A stretch of 64,000 nucleotides of DNA from JAHEEL01 sp963836085 (lineage in GTDB: Bacteria > Actinomycetota > Acidimicrobiia > Spongiisociales > UBA5794). Below, in pieces: positions 32,360-41,283 of this stretch; the stretch's first letter is position 1; each line of letters opens with the position of its first letter. The translations under genes and the position numbers were made by a program. The DNA lies in contig CAWIHT010000015.1 in NCBI GenBank assembly GCA_963836085.1, forward strand, positions 1 to 64,000, in the 5' to 3' direction. The notes beneath the pieces were generated by a model. The model ran no database searches. It saw only the letters and a list, made by a program, of their open reading frames with translations, and had not been told where the DNA came from.

Positions 32360-33142
32360 TCAGCCAACCTCAACCGAAGATTCGTCGAGCACGACACGAA
32401 TGGCCTCGTAGTCACGGAGCGCGTTCGTCAGCATGTCGCCGGTCGCTTCTTTGAGCGATCGGAGGCGACGTGCGAGATCTTCATACTCATCGCGGCTCTG
32501 GGCGAACCGTTCGATCGCTCTCCGACGCTCATCCTCGTAGACCTCGGACGCTCGGCGTGTTGCCTCGGTGAGGATCGCGTCCGATTCGTCGCGGGCAGTA
32601 TCAACCATGCGAGTTGCCTCGGCGACCGCTTCGCTCCGCAGGCGTTCGGCCTCTTCAGCGGCGGTCGCGAGATCGATCTCGCAGAGGCGGGTTGCCTCGG
32701 ACCTTGCGGTCTCGACCTCGGCAAGGATCGACGCAGCTTCTTCCTGTGCCGCGTCGAGGCGGGCCTGCGCCTGGAGCAAGAGCCCTTCGGCGTCTCGCCG
32801 GGCCTGTTCCGCAGCTGCGCGCGGTTCGGCCAGCAGACGAGCCGACTCGATCTCGGCGTCGCGCAGCACGAGCGCGGCGCGTTCCTCAGCATCCGAGAGC
32901 AGCTTCTGCTTGGCTTCTGCGGCTGCGACGTATGCGGTCTCGACCGAATCCTCGGCCTCGCGGTTCCCGACGCGACGCCGCTCGGACTCGCGGTTGTGGA
33001 TCAGGGTGTCGCGCAGGTTCTCCTCGAGGATCGCGATCGATGCTGCCATCTCGGCGAGGAACTCATCGACCTGCGCACGGTTGTACCCGCGACGTCCTAC
33101 GTCGAACGATCGTCGTTCGACTGACTCTGCCAGCGAGTCCAT
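32360..33142 (-). CDS. DivIVA-like coiled-coil protein
   Basis: 260 aa. The N-terminal FDVGRRGYNRAQVDEFLAEM matches the DivIVA lipid-binding head; the rest is an unbroken Ala/Glu/Arg-rich coiled coil to about 240. Such proteins recruit cell-wall growth or division machinery to curved membrane. GGAGG lies 8 bases before the ATG and a TTGACC-N17-TACACT promoter precedes it. Its shorter relatives are called SepIVA or Wag31; I cannot choose between them. Confidence 0.83.
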   Translation of the reverse strand: MDSLAESVERRSFDVGRRGYNRAQVDEFLAEMAASIAILEENLRDTLIHNRESERRRVGNREAEDSVETAYVAAAEAKQKLLSDAEERAALVLRDAEIESARLLAEPRAAAEQARRDAEGLLLQAQARLDAAQEEAASILAEVETARSEATRLCEIDLATAAEEAERLRSEAVAEATRMVDTARDESDAILTEATRRASEVYEDERRRAIERFAQSRDEYEDLARRLRSLKEATGDMLTNALRDYEAIRVVLDESSVEVG

Positions 33143-33160
33143 GTAACAGCCTCCTCATAT

Positions 33161-33180
33161 CCAGTGCAGCCCAGCACTGG
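33161..33180 (-). repeat. Perfect hairpin in the divIVA leader
   Basis: CCAGTGC and GCACTGG form a 7-bp stem around a 6-base loop, between the -10 box and the ribosome-binding site of the divIVA-like gene. It could be a leader structure or an operator. Confidence 0.45.
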
Positions 33181-33187
33181 GACGATC

Positions 33188-33216
33188 AGTGTATGACGAC
33201 TACTCTGCGCGGTCAA
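33188..33216 (-). promoter_or_regulatory. Sigma-70 type promoter of the divIVA-like gene
   Basis: TTGACC (33211-33216, minus strand) and TACACT (33188-33193) are 17 bases apart. The -35 matches consensus at 5 of 6 and the -10 at 4 of 6; the ATG lies 45 bases downstream of the -10 after GAGGAGG. Confidence 0.7.
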
Positions 33217-33302
33217 CAAGAAGTTTTCGGCCACATTGTGTGGTATCTTGACGGATCTCTCCACAGGCCGAGCCGGAGTGCCGGCGCACGTGCACCGCGC
33301 GG

Positions 33303-33308
33303 TAGCCT
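33303..33308 (+). promoter_or_regulatory. Candidate leaderless -10 box (TAGCCT)
   Basis: TAGCCT ends 6 bases before the ATG at 33315 and no Shine-Dalgarno intervenes. It fits leaderless transcription of the CREST/PLP-enzyme unit. Confidence 0.4.
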
Positions 33309-33314
33309 GCCATC

Positions 33315-33986
33315 ATGATTCTGGCGTTGACCCATCCTCTCGGAACCGGCGATTGCGAAGCGCTCGGCAGTGGCTGGCTGCTCCAACCGGTCGAAGCCTG
33401 GACGAGCCTCGCCTACACGCTCGTCGGGATCGTCCTCATCGTCGCGGCGCGGCGCACCGCTTCGACAGAACGGACCTTGCGGATCACCTTCGGCGTTCTG
33501 ATGGCAGCAACCGGGATCGGGAGTTTCCTCTATCACGGCCCGCAGTCGGCCGGCGCGGGCTTCGTTCACGATGTGACCTTCCTGGCAACCCTGTGGTTTG
33601 TGGCCCTGATGGACCCGGCATCGTCGCACGGGATCCGTAGGAGGACGGCATGGCTCTCCTTCGGTGCCGTTGGAGCGACGGTCTCCGTGCTCCTGCTCCT
33701 CATCCCCTCATCGACCAACGTGTTGACCGGGCTCGCGATTGTGGCTCTCGTGCTGTCCGATGTGCTCATGCATCGGATCGGCGGCATCGATGGCCGCTGG
33801 TATTCCACAGCACTCGCCCTGTTCGCGATATCCCTCCTGTTCAACGTTCTTGGTCGCTCAGCCGCCCCCACGTGTGACCCGGACTCGCTCCTGCAGTTCC
33901 ACGCGCTATGGCATGTCTTCTCCGCCGGCGCACTCGGCGCCTACTTCGTCTCCATGACCGTGCCCCGAAACCAGGAGCCAACCTGA
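33315..33986 (+). CDS. CREST/alkaline ceramidase-like membrane hydrolase
   Basis: 223 aa with about seven predicted transmembrane helices. Conserved features of the bacterial ceramidase-like branch: CEALGSGWLLQPVEAWTSLA at the N-terminus (Glu, then Trp-Ser), SFLYHG and FVHDV (His and Asp that could bind zinc), and FHALWHVFSAG near the C-terminus. Probable amide or ester lipid hydrolase; no substrate can be assigned. Stop shares one base with the start of the next gene (TGATG). Confidence 0.75.
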   Translation: MILALTHPLGTGDCEALGSGWLLQPVEAWTSLAYTLVGIVLIVAARRTASTERTLRITFGVLMAATGIGSFLYHGPQSAGAGFVHDVTFLATLWFVALMDPASSHGIRRRTAWLSFGAVGATVSVLLLLIPSSTNVLTGLAIVALVLSDVLMHRIGGIDGRWYSTALALFAISLLFNVLGRSAAPTCDPDSLLQFHALWHVFSAGALGAYFVSMTVPRNQEPT

Positions 33987-34960
33987 TGACCCTTCCCGTG
34001 ACCCTGACCGACGTCGAAGCCGCCGCCGTTCGGATTGAGCCGCACGTCCACCGCACCCCGATCTTCACGTCATCGACGCTCGACCGAGAACTCGGCTCCC
34101 GGGTCTTCTTCAAGGCCGAGAACCTTCAAAAGGTCGGAGCGTTCAAGGCTCGCGGAGCAACGAACGCCGTCTTGCAGTTGCCGGACGACACGCGAGGCGT
34201 CGTGACCCACTCGTCCGGGAATCACGGCCAGGCTATTGCCTACGCAGCCTCGATCCGCGATCTTCCTGCGTGGGTCGTTATGCCCCGGACGGCGCCGGCG
34301 CTGAAGGTCGATGCGGTGCGGTCGTACGGTGCCGAAGTGCTCCTCTGCGAACACGCGGACCGCGAATCGACGGCCGCTGCGGTGGTGGACCGAACGGGGG
34401 CCGCCCTCATCCATCCGTTTGACGAGCCTGCGGTGATCGCCGGTCAGGGCACCGCGACCCTCGAGTTGGTGGAGCAAGTACCGAACCTCGATCTGGTGGT
34501 GGCACCAATCGGAGGCGGTGGCCTCCTCTCCGGTGCTGCAACCGTCGGCAGCGGCCAGAAACGAACCATCCAAGTCGTTGGTGCGGAACCGTTCGCGGTC
34601 GACGACGCCTACCGCTCGCTCCGGACGGGGGTCCGCCAGCCGGGGGTCGAGTCGCCAGTGACCCTGGCCGACGGTCTCCTCACCGGCATCGGAGCGCGAC
34701 CATTCACGATTCTGAATGCACTCGGGACAGAAGTGGTTCGAGTCACGGAGGCAGCGATCCTCGAGGCTGCGTACTTCCTCCTTCAGCGGATGAAGCTGGC
34801 GGTGGAGCCCTCGGGTGCCACCCCCCTCGCCGCGCTGCGCACTGAACCCGACCGCTTCCGCGATCAGCGTGTCGGTGTCATCATCTCCGGAGGCAACACC
34901 GATTTCGCGTGGCTCGCCGCAGCCCAGGCGCTCACATCGCGCCGGGGAACCAGTCCTTGA
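33986..34960 (+). CDS. PLP-dependent threonine dehydratase / serine racemase-like
   Basis: 324 aa fold-type II enzyme without a regulatory ACT domain. The PLP lysine is in KAENLQKVGAFKARGA, the substrate loop is HSSGNHGQA, and the phosphate loop is IGGGGLLSG. Enzymes of this length act as threonine/serine dehydratases or serine racemases; which one cannot be decided here. The ATG has AGGAGCC upstream and overlaps the ceramidase-like stop. Its last 29 bases overlap the 3' end of thiI on the other strand. Confidence 0.85.
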   Translation: MTLPVTLTDVEAAAVRIEPHVHRTPIFTSSTLDRELGSRVFFKAENLQKVGAFKARGATNAVLQLPDDTRGVVTHSSGNHGQAIAYAASIRDLPAWVVMPRTAPALKVDAVRSYGAEVLLCEHADRESTAAAVVDRTGAALIHPFDEPAVIAGQGTATLELVEQVPNLDLVVAPIGGGGLLSGAATVGSGQKRTIQVVGAEPFAVDDAYRSLRTGVRQPGVESPVTLADGLLTGIGARPFTILNALGTEVVRVTEAAILEAAYFLLQRMKLAVEPSGATPLAALRTEPDRFRDQRVGVIISGGNTDFAWLAAAQALTSRRGTSP

Positions 34961-36098
34961 TCTGGAACGTCTTGCGCGTCGCCAGAGCGTCCTCCATCAG
35001 CATCTCGGGTACATTGCGCACCGAGTGGCCCACTTGGTAGGGGCTGGCACCCGTGGCAACCGGTCTGCCCTCTGAGAGGTCACAGACCTCTTGGGCCCGC
35101 GCCGAGATCTCGGCAGTACCGATGCGGCGTGCGTAGTCGATGATGGCGTCCTTCGGGAGTCCGAGCAGCGGTCGCAGCAACGGGACATCGGCCGCCTCGG
35201 AGACGCCGACGAGGTGTGGCACTGTTTGCGACGAGACCTGACCCAAGGCGTCGCCGGTGACGAGCGCGAGGATCCCCTGTTCTTTGGCGATCCGAGATGC
35301 GGCACGCGCCATGAGAACCTTGAGCGCCACCTGACGCATCCTGACGTCAACATGCTCGATCAGTGCATCCTTGACCGGTTGAAACTCCACGACATGGACA
35401 ACCGGGTCGGTGCCGTACCCCCATCGCTCCCACAACGAGCGGGCCACAGCCAGCGCATGGTCGGACTGCGAGCACGACAGCGTGAAGTGGACGAACTCGA
35501 CCGGACTACCCCGTGACATCATCATCCACGCCGCTACGACGGAGTCGAAGCCCCCTGAGATGAGGGCGAGCAGCGGTTCTTGGGTACCAACCGGCAGCCC
35601 ACCCGGTCCCCGATGCCGTTCAACCACGAGGAATGCGCGATCGTCGAGGACGATAATCTCGAGGGGCTCATCTGGGTTGTCGAGGTTGACAGTTCCGCCC
35701 GCAGCTACCAACAGGTCTCCTGCCTTGCATGCGAGATCGTATGAGCGCCAGTCGTGATTCCCGCGACGCTTCACGCGGATTCCGAACGTTCTACCGGCGA
35801 CTCGTTCACCAGCGAGACGAGCAACACCTGCGGCGAGGCGGTCAACATCGCTACCGTCGATCTCGACCATCTCATCAACCGATGCCACCCCAAAGACGCG
35901 CGTGGCGTTCTCGACGACCTCGCCGATGCGGTCATTCGGTTCGAACGCAAATCGGTGGGAGCCGAGCCGCTCGAGCGGAGCGTCGGATCCCGCCTCGTCG
36001 ATCGCCTGCCGAAGGCTGGCCACGACGCGTCGAATCATGGCCGGCTGGGTCCGCTTTGATTTCAGGAAGATATCGCCCGACAACGTGACATGGATCAC
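34932..36098 (-). CDS. thiI: tRNA 4-thiouridine synthetase ThiI
   Basis: Inserts sulfur into uridine 8 of tRNA and can supply the thiazole pathway. 388 aa. N-terminal ferredoxin-like region and THUMP domain, then the PP-loop ATP-pyrophosphatase signature LISGGFDSVVAAW. No C-terminal rhodanese domain, as in many Gram-positive forms. The GTG at 36098 follows GAGG with an 8-base spacer and starts at the family N-terminus VIHVTLSGDIFLKSK; a longer open frame upstream is arginine-rich and not homologous. Confidence 0.88.
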   Translation of the reverse strand: MIHVTLSGDIFLKSKRTQPAMIRRVVASLRQAIDEAGSDAPLERLGSHRFAFEPNDRIGEVVENATRVFGVASVDEMVEIDGSDVDRLAAGVARLAGERVAGRTFGIRVKRRGNHDWRSYDLACKAGDLLVAAGGTVNLDNPDEPLEIIVLDDRAFLVVERHRGPGGLPVGTQEPLLALISGGFDSVVAAWMMMSRGSPVEFVHFTLSCSQSDHALAVARSLWERWGYGTDPVVHVVEFQPVKDALIEHVDVRMRQVALKVLMARAASRIAKEQGILALVTGDALGQVSSQTVPHLVGVSEAADVPLLRPLLGLPKDAIIDYARRIGTAEISARAQEVCDLSEGRPVATGASPYQVGHSVRNVPEMLMEDALATRKTFQIKDWFPGAM

Positions 36099-36473
36099 AG
36101 AGATTCCTCGCCTTGTTGATGTCGAGGATACGGTGAGAACCGCCGTTCGGGGCGACGCTGCCCAGGTCCGCCGCAGGGTTGCGCGGATCTCACCCACGGA
36201 CGGGGTGTCGGCAACGCCGGGCGCTTCCTCGCGCCCGGCATGCGTGATCGGCATTGCCGACTTCACGGTCGTGGTGAATTCGGCGAGGAGGGAGCGGTGG
36301 CACACCCGCGGAGGCGCCCGACAGGAATGGGTCGGTGTGGATCATCCCCGCGGGTGCGCCGCGCGCGACTCTACTCCGCCGGGAGGCGCCTCACCGAGAC
36401 AGGCGGCGGGCCCGTGCATGGGAGTTCAGACAAGACAAGAAACGCCAAGGGGTGGTGCCCTCGGCGTTTCTCG
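36099..36473. other. 375-bp stretch without a supported gene
   Basis: No convincing coding frame or riboswitch fold is visible between thiI and tRNA-Leu. It contains the tRNA terminator (36439-36470) and an open extension of the thiI frame that looks non-coding. Confidence 0.5.
36439..36470 (-). terminator. Terminator of tRNA-Leu
   Basis: On the minus strand GAAACGCC pairs with GGCGTTTC over an internal GC-rich loop, and the downstream side continues TTGTCTTGTC. It starts 4 bases after the tRNA 3' end. Confidence 0.7.
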
Positions 36474-36557
36474 TGTCGGAGAGAAGACTCGAACTTCCAC
36501 GGGGTTTCCCCCACATGGCCCTCAACCATGCGCGTCTACCAATTCCGCCACTCCGAC
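36474..36557 (-). tRNA. tRNA-Leu(GAG)
   Basis: 84 bases on the minus strand, ending at the discriminator A; CCA is not encoded. Acceptor GTCGGAG pairs with CTCCGAC, the D arm contains GCGGAATTGGTAGACGC, the anticodon stem CATGG/CCATG holds loop TTGAGGG (anticodon GAG), the long variable arm GGGG-GAAA-CCCC marks a class II tRNA, and the T arm is GGAAG-TTCGAGT-CTTCT. Reads CUC and CUU codons. Confidence 0.93.
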
Positions 36558-36569
36558 GTAGCGCCCGGG

Positions 36570-36575
36570 AGTATA
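36570..36575 (-). promoter_or_regulatory. Candidate -10 box (TATACT) of tRNA-Leu
   Basis: TATACT (5 of 6 to consensus) ends 12 bases upstream of the mature tRNA 5' end. The -35 is not clear. Confidence 0.5.
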
Positions 36576-36598
36576 GGAACCCCGGCACCCAATCCCGA

Positions 36599-37680
<1,082 letters not shown>

Positions 37681-37684
<4 letters not shown>

Positions 37685-38853
37685 GACGACCCCTCCTCAA
37701 TCGATGCCACGTTCATCGATCGCTCCTCGGCGGCGAGCGTCTCGGTCTCGACCGCTTCGCCGTCGAGGTCGACATCGGTAAGGTCCTCGTCCTCCGCTCC
37801 AACAGCGGTGGAGCCGTCTCTGGCCGCGGCCGCGGCGCTGTCCGCTGCCTCGCTGGCCGTCATCTTCTGCAGGTCCAGTGTCTCGGCGTGATGACAGGCT
37901 GCCGCTTGACCCGGGTTGCCGACCGGCCTGAGCGCCGGGAGCACCTGGCCGCAGATCTCGGTTGGGAAGTCGCAGCGTGGCCGGAAGCGGCATCCCTTTC
38001 CCAGATTGATCACCGACGGCGGAGCGCCACGAACCGAATGCAGCCGCTGACGCTGCTCATCATCGAGGCGAGTCATCGATCCGAGCAGACCCCAGGTGTA
38101 CGGGTGCTGCGGGTTGTAGTAGATGTCATCGATCGACCCGGACTCGACGATGCCCCCCGCATACATCACGTGCACATCGTCGCAGAAACCAGCAACGACT
38201 CCGAGATCGTGCGTGATGAGCATGACCGCGGTGCCGCGATCGTCTGCGAGTTGCAGCATGAGATCCATGATCTGCGCCTGCGTGGTCACGTCCAGGGCCG
38301 TCGTCGGTTCGTCGGCAATCAGCAGCTCCGGATTGCACGACAAGCCCATCGCAATCATGATCCGCTGACGCATGCCGCCGGAGTACTGGTGCGGGTAGTC
38401 CATCATGCGCTGCTTGGCATTCGGGATATGCACGTCGTCAATCGATTGGATCGCGATCTCGCGAGCCTCGGAACGGCTGACATCCTGGTGCAGCAGGATC
38501 GTCTCCATCAACTGGTCGCCGATGGTGTACACGGGATTGAGTGCCGTCATCGGATCCTGGAAGATCATCGCGATCTGCCCGCCCCGGATCTGCTGGAGTT
38601 CGTCCTCGTCGAGTTCCAGGAGGTTCTTGTCCCGGAACATGATGCGGCCCGTAACGATCTCGCCTGCCGGCGGTTCGATGAGGCCCATCACCGAGAGGGC
38701 GGTGACTGACTTCCCCGAACCGGACTCGCCCACGACGCCGAGCCGCTGGCTCGGAGCCATCGAGAACGAGATGCCATCAACGGCGCGGACGATTCCCTCT
38801 TCGGTGGTGAAGTAGGTACGCAGGTCGTCGACCTGAAGCAACGGTTCGGTCAC
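37681..38853 (-). CDS. oppD: Oligopeptide ABC transporter ATP-binding protein OppD/DppD
   Basis: 390 aa. Walker A GESGSGKS, signature YSGGMRQRIMIAMGL, Walker B LLIADEPTTALD, and the C-terminal CRFRPRCDFP cysteine region. The last about 60 residues (after ACHHAETLDL) are an acidic, Ala/Glu/Asp-rich tail that typical OppD proteins lack. The GTG at 38853 is chosen with AGGGA about 6 bases upstream, 7 bases after the oppC stop. Confidence 0.92.
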
Positions 38854-38860
38854 AGGATCC

Positions 38861-39937
38861 CTACTTCCTTTCGATCGTTTGCGTCGGATCGAGCGCGTCC
38901 CGGAGGCCATCACCAAGGAAGTTGATGGACAGCACGGTGATCACCAGCGCCGATGCCGAGAAAACGAGTTCCCACCAGAACCCACGCACCGCAAGTCGGC
39001 CACCTTCGGCAGCCATGGCTCCCCAGGTTGGTGTCGGTGGCGGAACACCGAAGCCGAGGAACGAGAGTGCCGCCTCGACGACGATCGCAATACCGACGAT
39101 CAGTGTCGTCTGGACGATGATCGGACTCATCGCGTTCGGCAATGCGTGGCGGAAGACGATGCGGCGATCGCTCGCTCCGGCGGCGCGGGCAGCTTCGACG
39201 AACTCCTTCTCGCGGAGCGACAAGAACTCCGCTCGCACGATGCGCGCGAGTCCACCCCATGAGAGGAACCCGATGAGGAGGGCGATACCCATCGGACCCT
39301 GTTTGATCCAACTCGGTAAGAACGTCATCTCGGGGAGGATTCGCCCGACGACAATGGCCACGGGAAGCAGGGGCAGACCGAGCACCAGGTCGGTGAACCG
39401 CATGAGCGACTGGTCGACCGAACCCGGGTAGTACCCCGCAATCGAGCCGACGACCGTACCGAGCATTGCCACGATGAATCCAGTCACGAATCCGACGGTC
39501 AGGCTCGCGCGCCCTCCGTAGATGACCCGGGTGAAAACCCCGCGACCGAGATCGTCGGACCCGAAAATCAAAGCGGTCGGACTCGCCGGCACGGCTTCCT
39601 CTCCGGGCGGCAGGATGTTGACGGTTCCGTCGTCGAGACGCGGTGCGATGTTGCGCAGCGTTCGACCGCCATCGTCGACCAGGCGCTCAACCGGACTGTC
39701 GATCCAACCCGCAGACTGCATCAGCGGCGCCGAGACCACGACAATGATGAGCAGCGCCAGCACGATCGAAGCAATCATCGCCAGGCGATGGCGCCGGAGC
39801 CGCGTCCAGAAAAGGTCCCACTGGGTGATCGGCTCGACCGCCAACCCCTCGGTCTCCGTGAGGAATGGCGATTCGCCGGGTTCTTCGACCGCGGTGAGGA
39901 ACTTACCGCTCGGTGGCGGGGGTGGCCGATCAGTCAT
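38861..39937 (-). CDS. oppC: Oligopeptide ABC transporter permease OppC/DppC
   Basis: 358 aa integral membrane protein. A proline-rich cytosolic N-terminus (about 1-50), one isolated N-terminal helix, a periplasmic loop, then the BPD_transp_1 permease core; the EAA motif is visible as EFVEAARAAGASDRRIVFRH. Pairs with OppB. Overlaps the oppB stop by 8 bases. Confidence 0.92.
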   Translation of the reverse strand: MTDRPPPPPSGKFLTAVEEPGESPFLTETEGLAVEPITQWDLFWTRLRRHRLAMIASIVLALLIIVVVSAPLMQSAGWIDSPVERLVDDGGRTLRNIAPRLDDGTVNILPPGEEAVPASPTALIFGSDDLGRGVFTRVIYGGRASLTVGFVTGFIVAMLGTVVGSIAGYYPGSVDQSLMRFTDLVLGLPLLPVAIVVGRILPEMTFLPSWIKQGPMGIALLIGFLSWGGLARIVRAEFLSLREKEFVEAARAAGASDRRIVFRHALPNAMSPIIVQTTLIVGIAIVVEAALSFLGFGVPPPTPTWGAMAAEGGRLAVRGFWWELVFSASALVITVLSINFLGDGLRDALDPTQTIERK

Positions 39938-41084
39938 AGCGCACCCTCGGATCCATTACGCCGTAGAGAACGTCGGCGACCACGTTCATCACCACGATGC
40001 CGATACCGATGATCATCACGATGGCCATCACCACCGGGTAGTCCACCGTTCCGATCGCCGTGATGTAGAGGCGACCGACGCCGGGCCATCCGAAGATCGT
40101 CTCGGTGATGATCGCTCCGCCAATGATGAATGCGATATCGAGTGATACCAGCGTCACGATCGGGATCAGGGCGTTTCGCAGGGCGTGCTTCACGATCACC
40201 TTGCTGCGCGGCAGGCCCTTCGCCTTTGCGGTCCGTAGATAGTCGCTGTGCAGCACCTCGAGCATCGAGGCCCGCTGGAAGCGCGAGTAGCCGGCGAGCG
40301 AGATCAGGGCGATGGACACCGCAGGGAGCACCAGATGCTGGAGGGTGTCTCCAATCTGTTGCCAAAACGACATGTCCGAGTAGTTCGCGCTGTTCATGCC
40401 TGCGACGTAGAACAGCTTCACTCCGGTCCACTTCTCGAAGTACAGCGCGAAGATCAGCTGGAGGCCGACACCAACAATGAAGATCGGGGTGGAGAACGCG
40501 ATGAACGCGGCCGTGGTACCGAGTTGGTCGAAGAACGAGTACTGCCGGATCGCCTGATAGATGCCAAGCGGAATCCCGATCAGCAACGCAAGGAAGAGCG
40601 CGGAGAAACCGAGGCGGAGAGTCGCCCCAAGCCTGCCGAAGACGAGATCCCATACGTCGCCGGCACCCTGGAAGGAGACGCCCCAATTGAACTTGATGGT
40701 GACACTCGAGAAGACGACGAAGATCGCGACAATCCACACGCCAAGAATCGCTGCACCCTTCCAGTGCGACTTCATGAACCTCGCAATGGCGTAAGTGGCG
40801 GCGCTCGCTGCGGCAAGCGCGAGCAGCAGCGCTGCGAGGTTGTTGACGGTGAACTCCGAGGGCGTGACGTAGTTCTTGAGCCACGTGACATACTGGCGCC
40901 AGATCGGCTGGTCGAGTCCCCACAGTTCCGTCAGCTGAGCGATCACCGGCTGCATACGAGGGTTCAGACGCAGTCGGTCGAGCGGACCACCACCCGAGAG
41001 CTGGAGCAACATGAACACGATCATGCTCAACGCCAGCAGGGTCACCAGGCCATACACCAGGCGACGGGTGATATATGCGAGCAT
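39930..41084 (-). CDS. oppB: Oligopeptide ABC transporter permease OppB/DppB
   Basis: 384 aa. First helix in MLAYITRRLVYGLVTLLALS, an extra two-helix region around 80-125 (LAALLLALAAASAATYAIAR, AAILGVWIVAIFVVFSSV), then the permease core with EAA motif LRTAKAKGLPRSKVIVKHAL. The extra helices make it longer than the usual 310-340 aa. GGAGG lies 6 bases before the ATG. Has its own candidate -10 at 41112. Confidence 0.92.
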   Translation of the reverse strand: MLAYITRRLVYGLVTLLALSMIVFMLLQLSGGGPLDRLRLNPRMQPVIAQLTELWGLDQPIWRQYVTWLKNYVTPSEFTVNNLAALLLALAAASAATYAIARFMKSHWKGAAILGVWIVAIFVVFSSVTIKFNWGVSFQGAGDVWDLVFGRLGATLRLGFSALFLALLIGIPLGIYQAIRQYSFFDQLGTTAAFIAFSTPIFIVGVGLQLIFALYFEKWTGVKLFYVAGMNSANYSDMSFWQQIGDTLQHLVLPAVSIALISLAGYSRFQRASMLEVLHSDYLRTAKAKGLPRSKVIVKHALRNALIPIVTLVSLDIAFIIGGAIITETIFGWPGVGRLYITAIGTVDYPVVMAIVMIIGIGIVVMNVVADVLYGVMDPRVRYD

Positions 41085-41111
41085 CGATGCCTCCGACTTG
41101 TCAGCTCGGGC

Positions 41112-41117
41112 ACTATA
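41112..41117 (-). promoter_or_regulatory. Candidate -10 box (TATAGT) before oppB
   Basis: TATAGT (5 of 6 to consensus) lies 27 bases upstream of the oppB ATG, in the gap after the oppA terminator. No good -35 is visible. It would allow oppBCDF to be made apart from oppA. Confidence 0.4.
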
Positions 41118-41230
41118 CCGCTAGTCACATCCGAAGATGCGCAGACGGTCGCGTCGCTTCGTCGGTGGTCGGCACCCCCGGACGCACCAGATCTTCGACG
41201 ACCGGGCGACCGCGGAGCGACATGCGACGC

Positions 41231-41260
41231 GAGAGAGGGGCCCCGGAGGGCCCCTCTCTC
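41231..41260 (-). terminator. Terminator/attenuator after oppA
   Basis: Perfect 13-bp stem GAGAGAGGGGCCC and its complement around a 4-base loop, starting 24 bases after the oppA stop and before oppB. It probably lowers read-through so that the binding protein is made in excess over the permease and ATPases. Confidence 0.7.
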
Positions 41261-41283
41261 AACAATCCATCGAGTGATGGGTA

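Noticed and set aside
36099..36305. N-terminal extension of thiI
   Set aside because: The extra frame is Arg/Thr/Ser-rich, without homology to ThiI; the GTG at 36098 with GAGG fits better.
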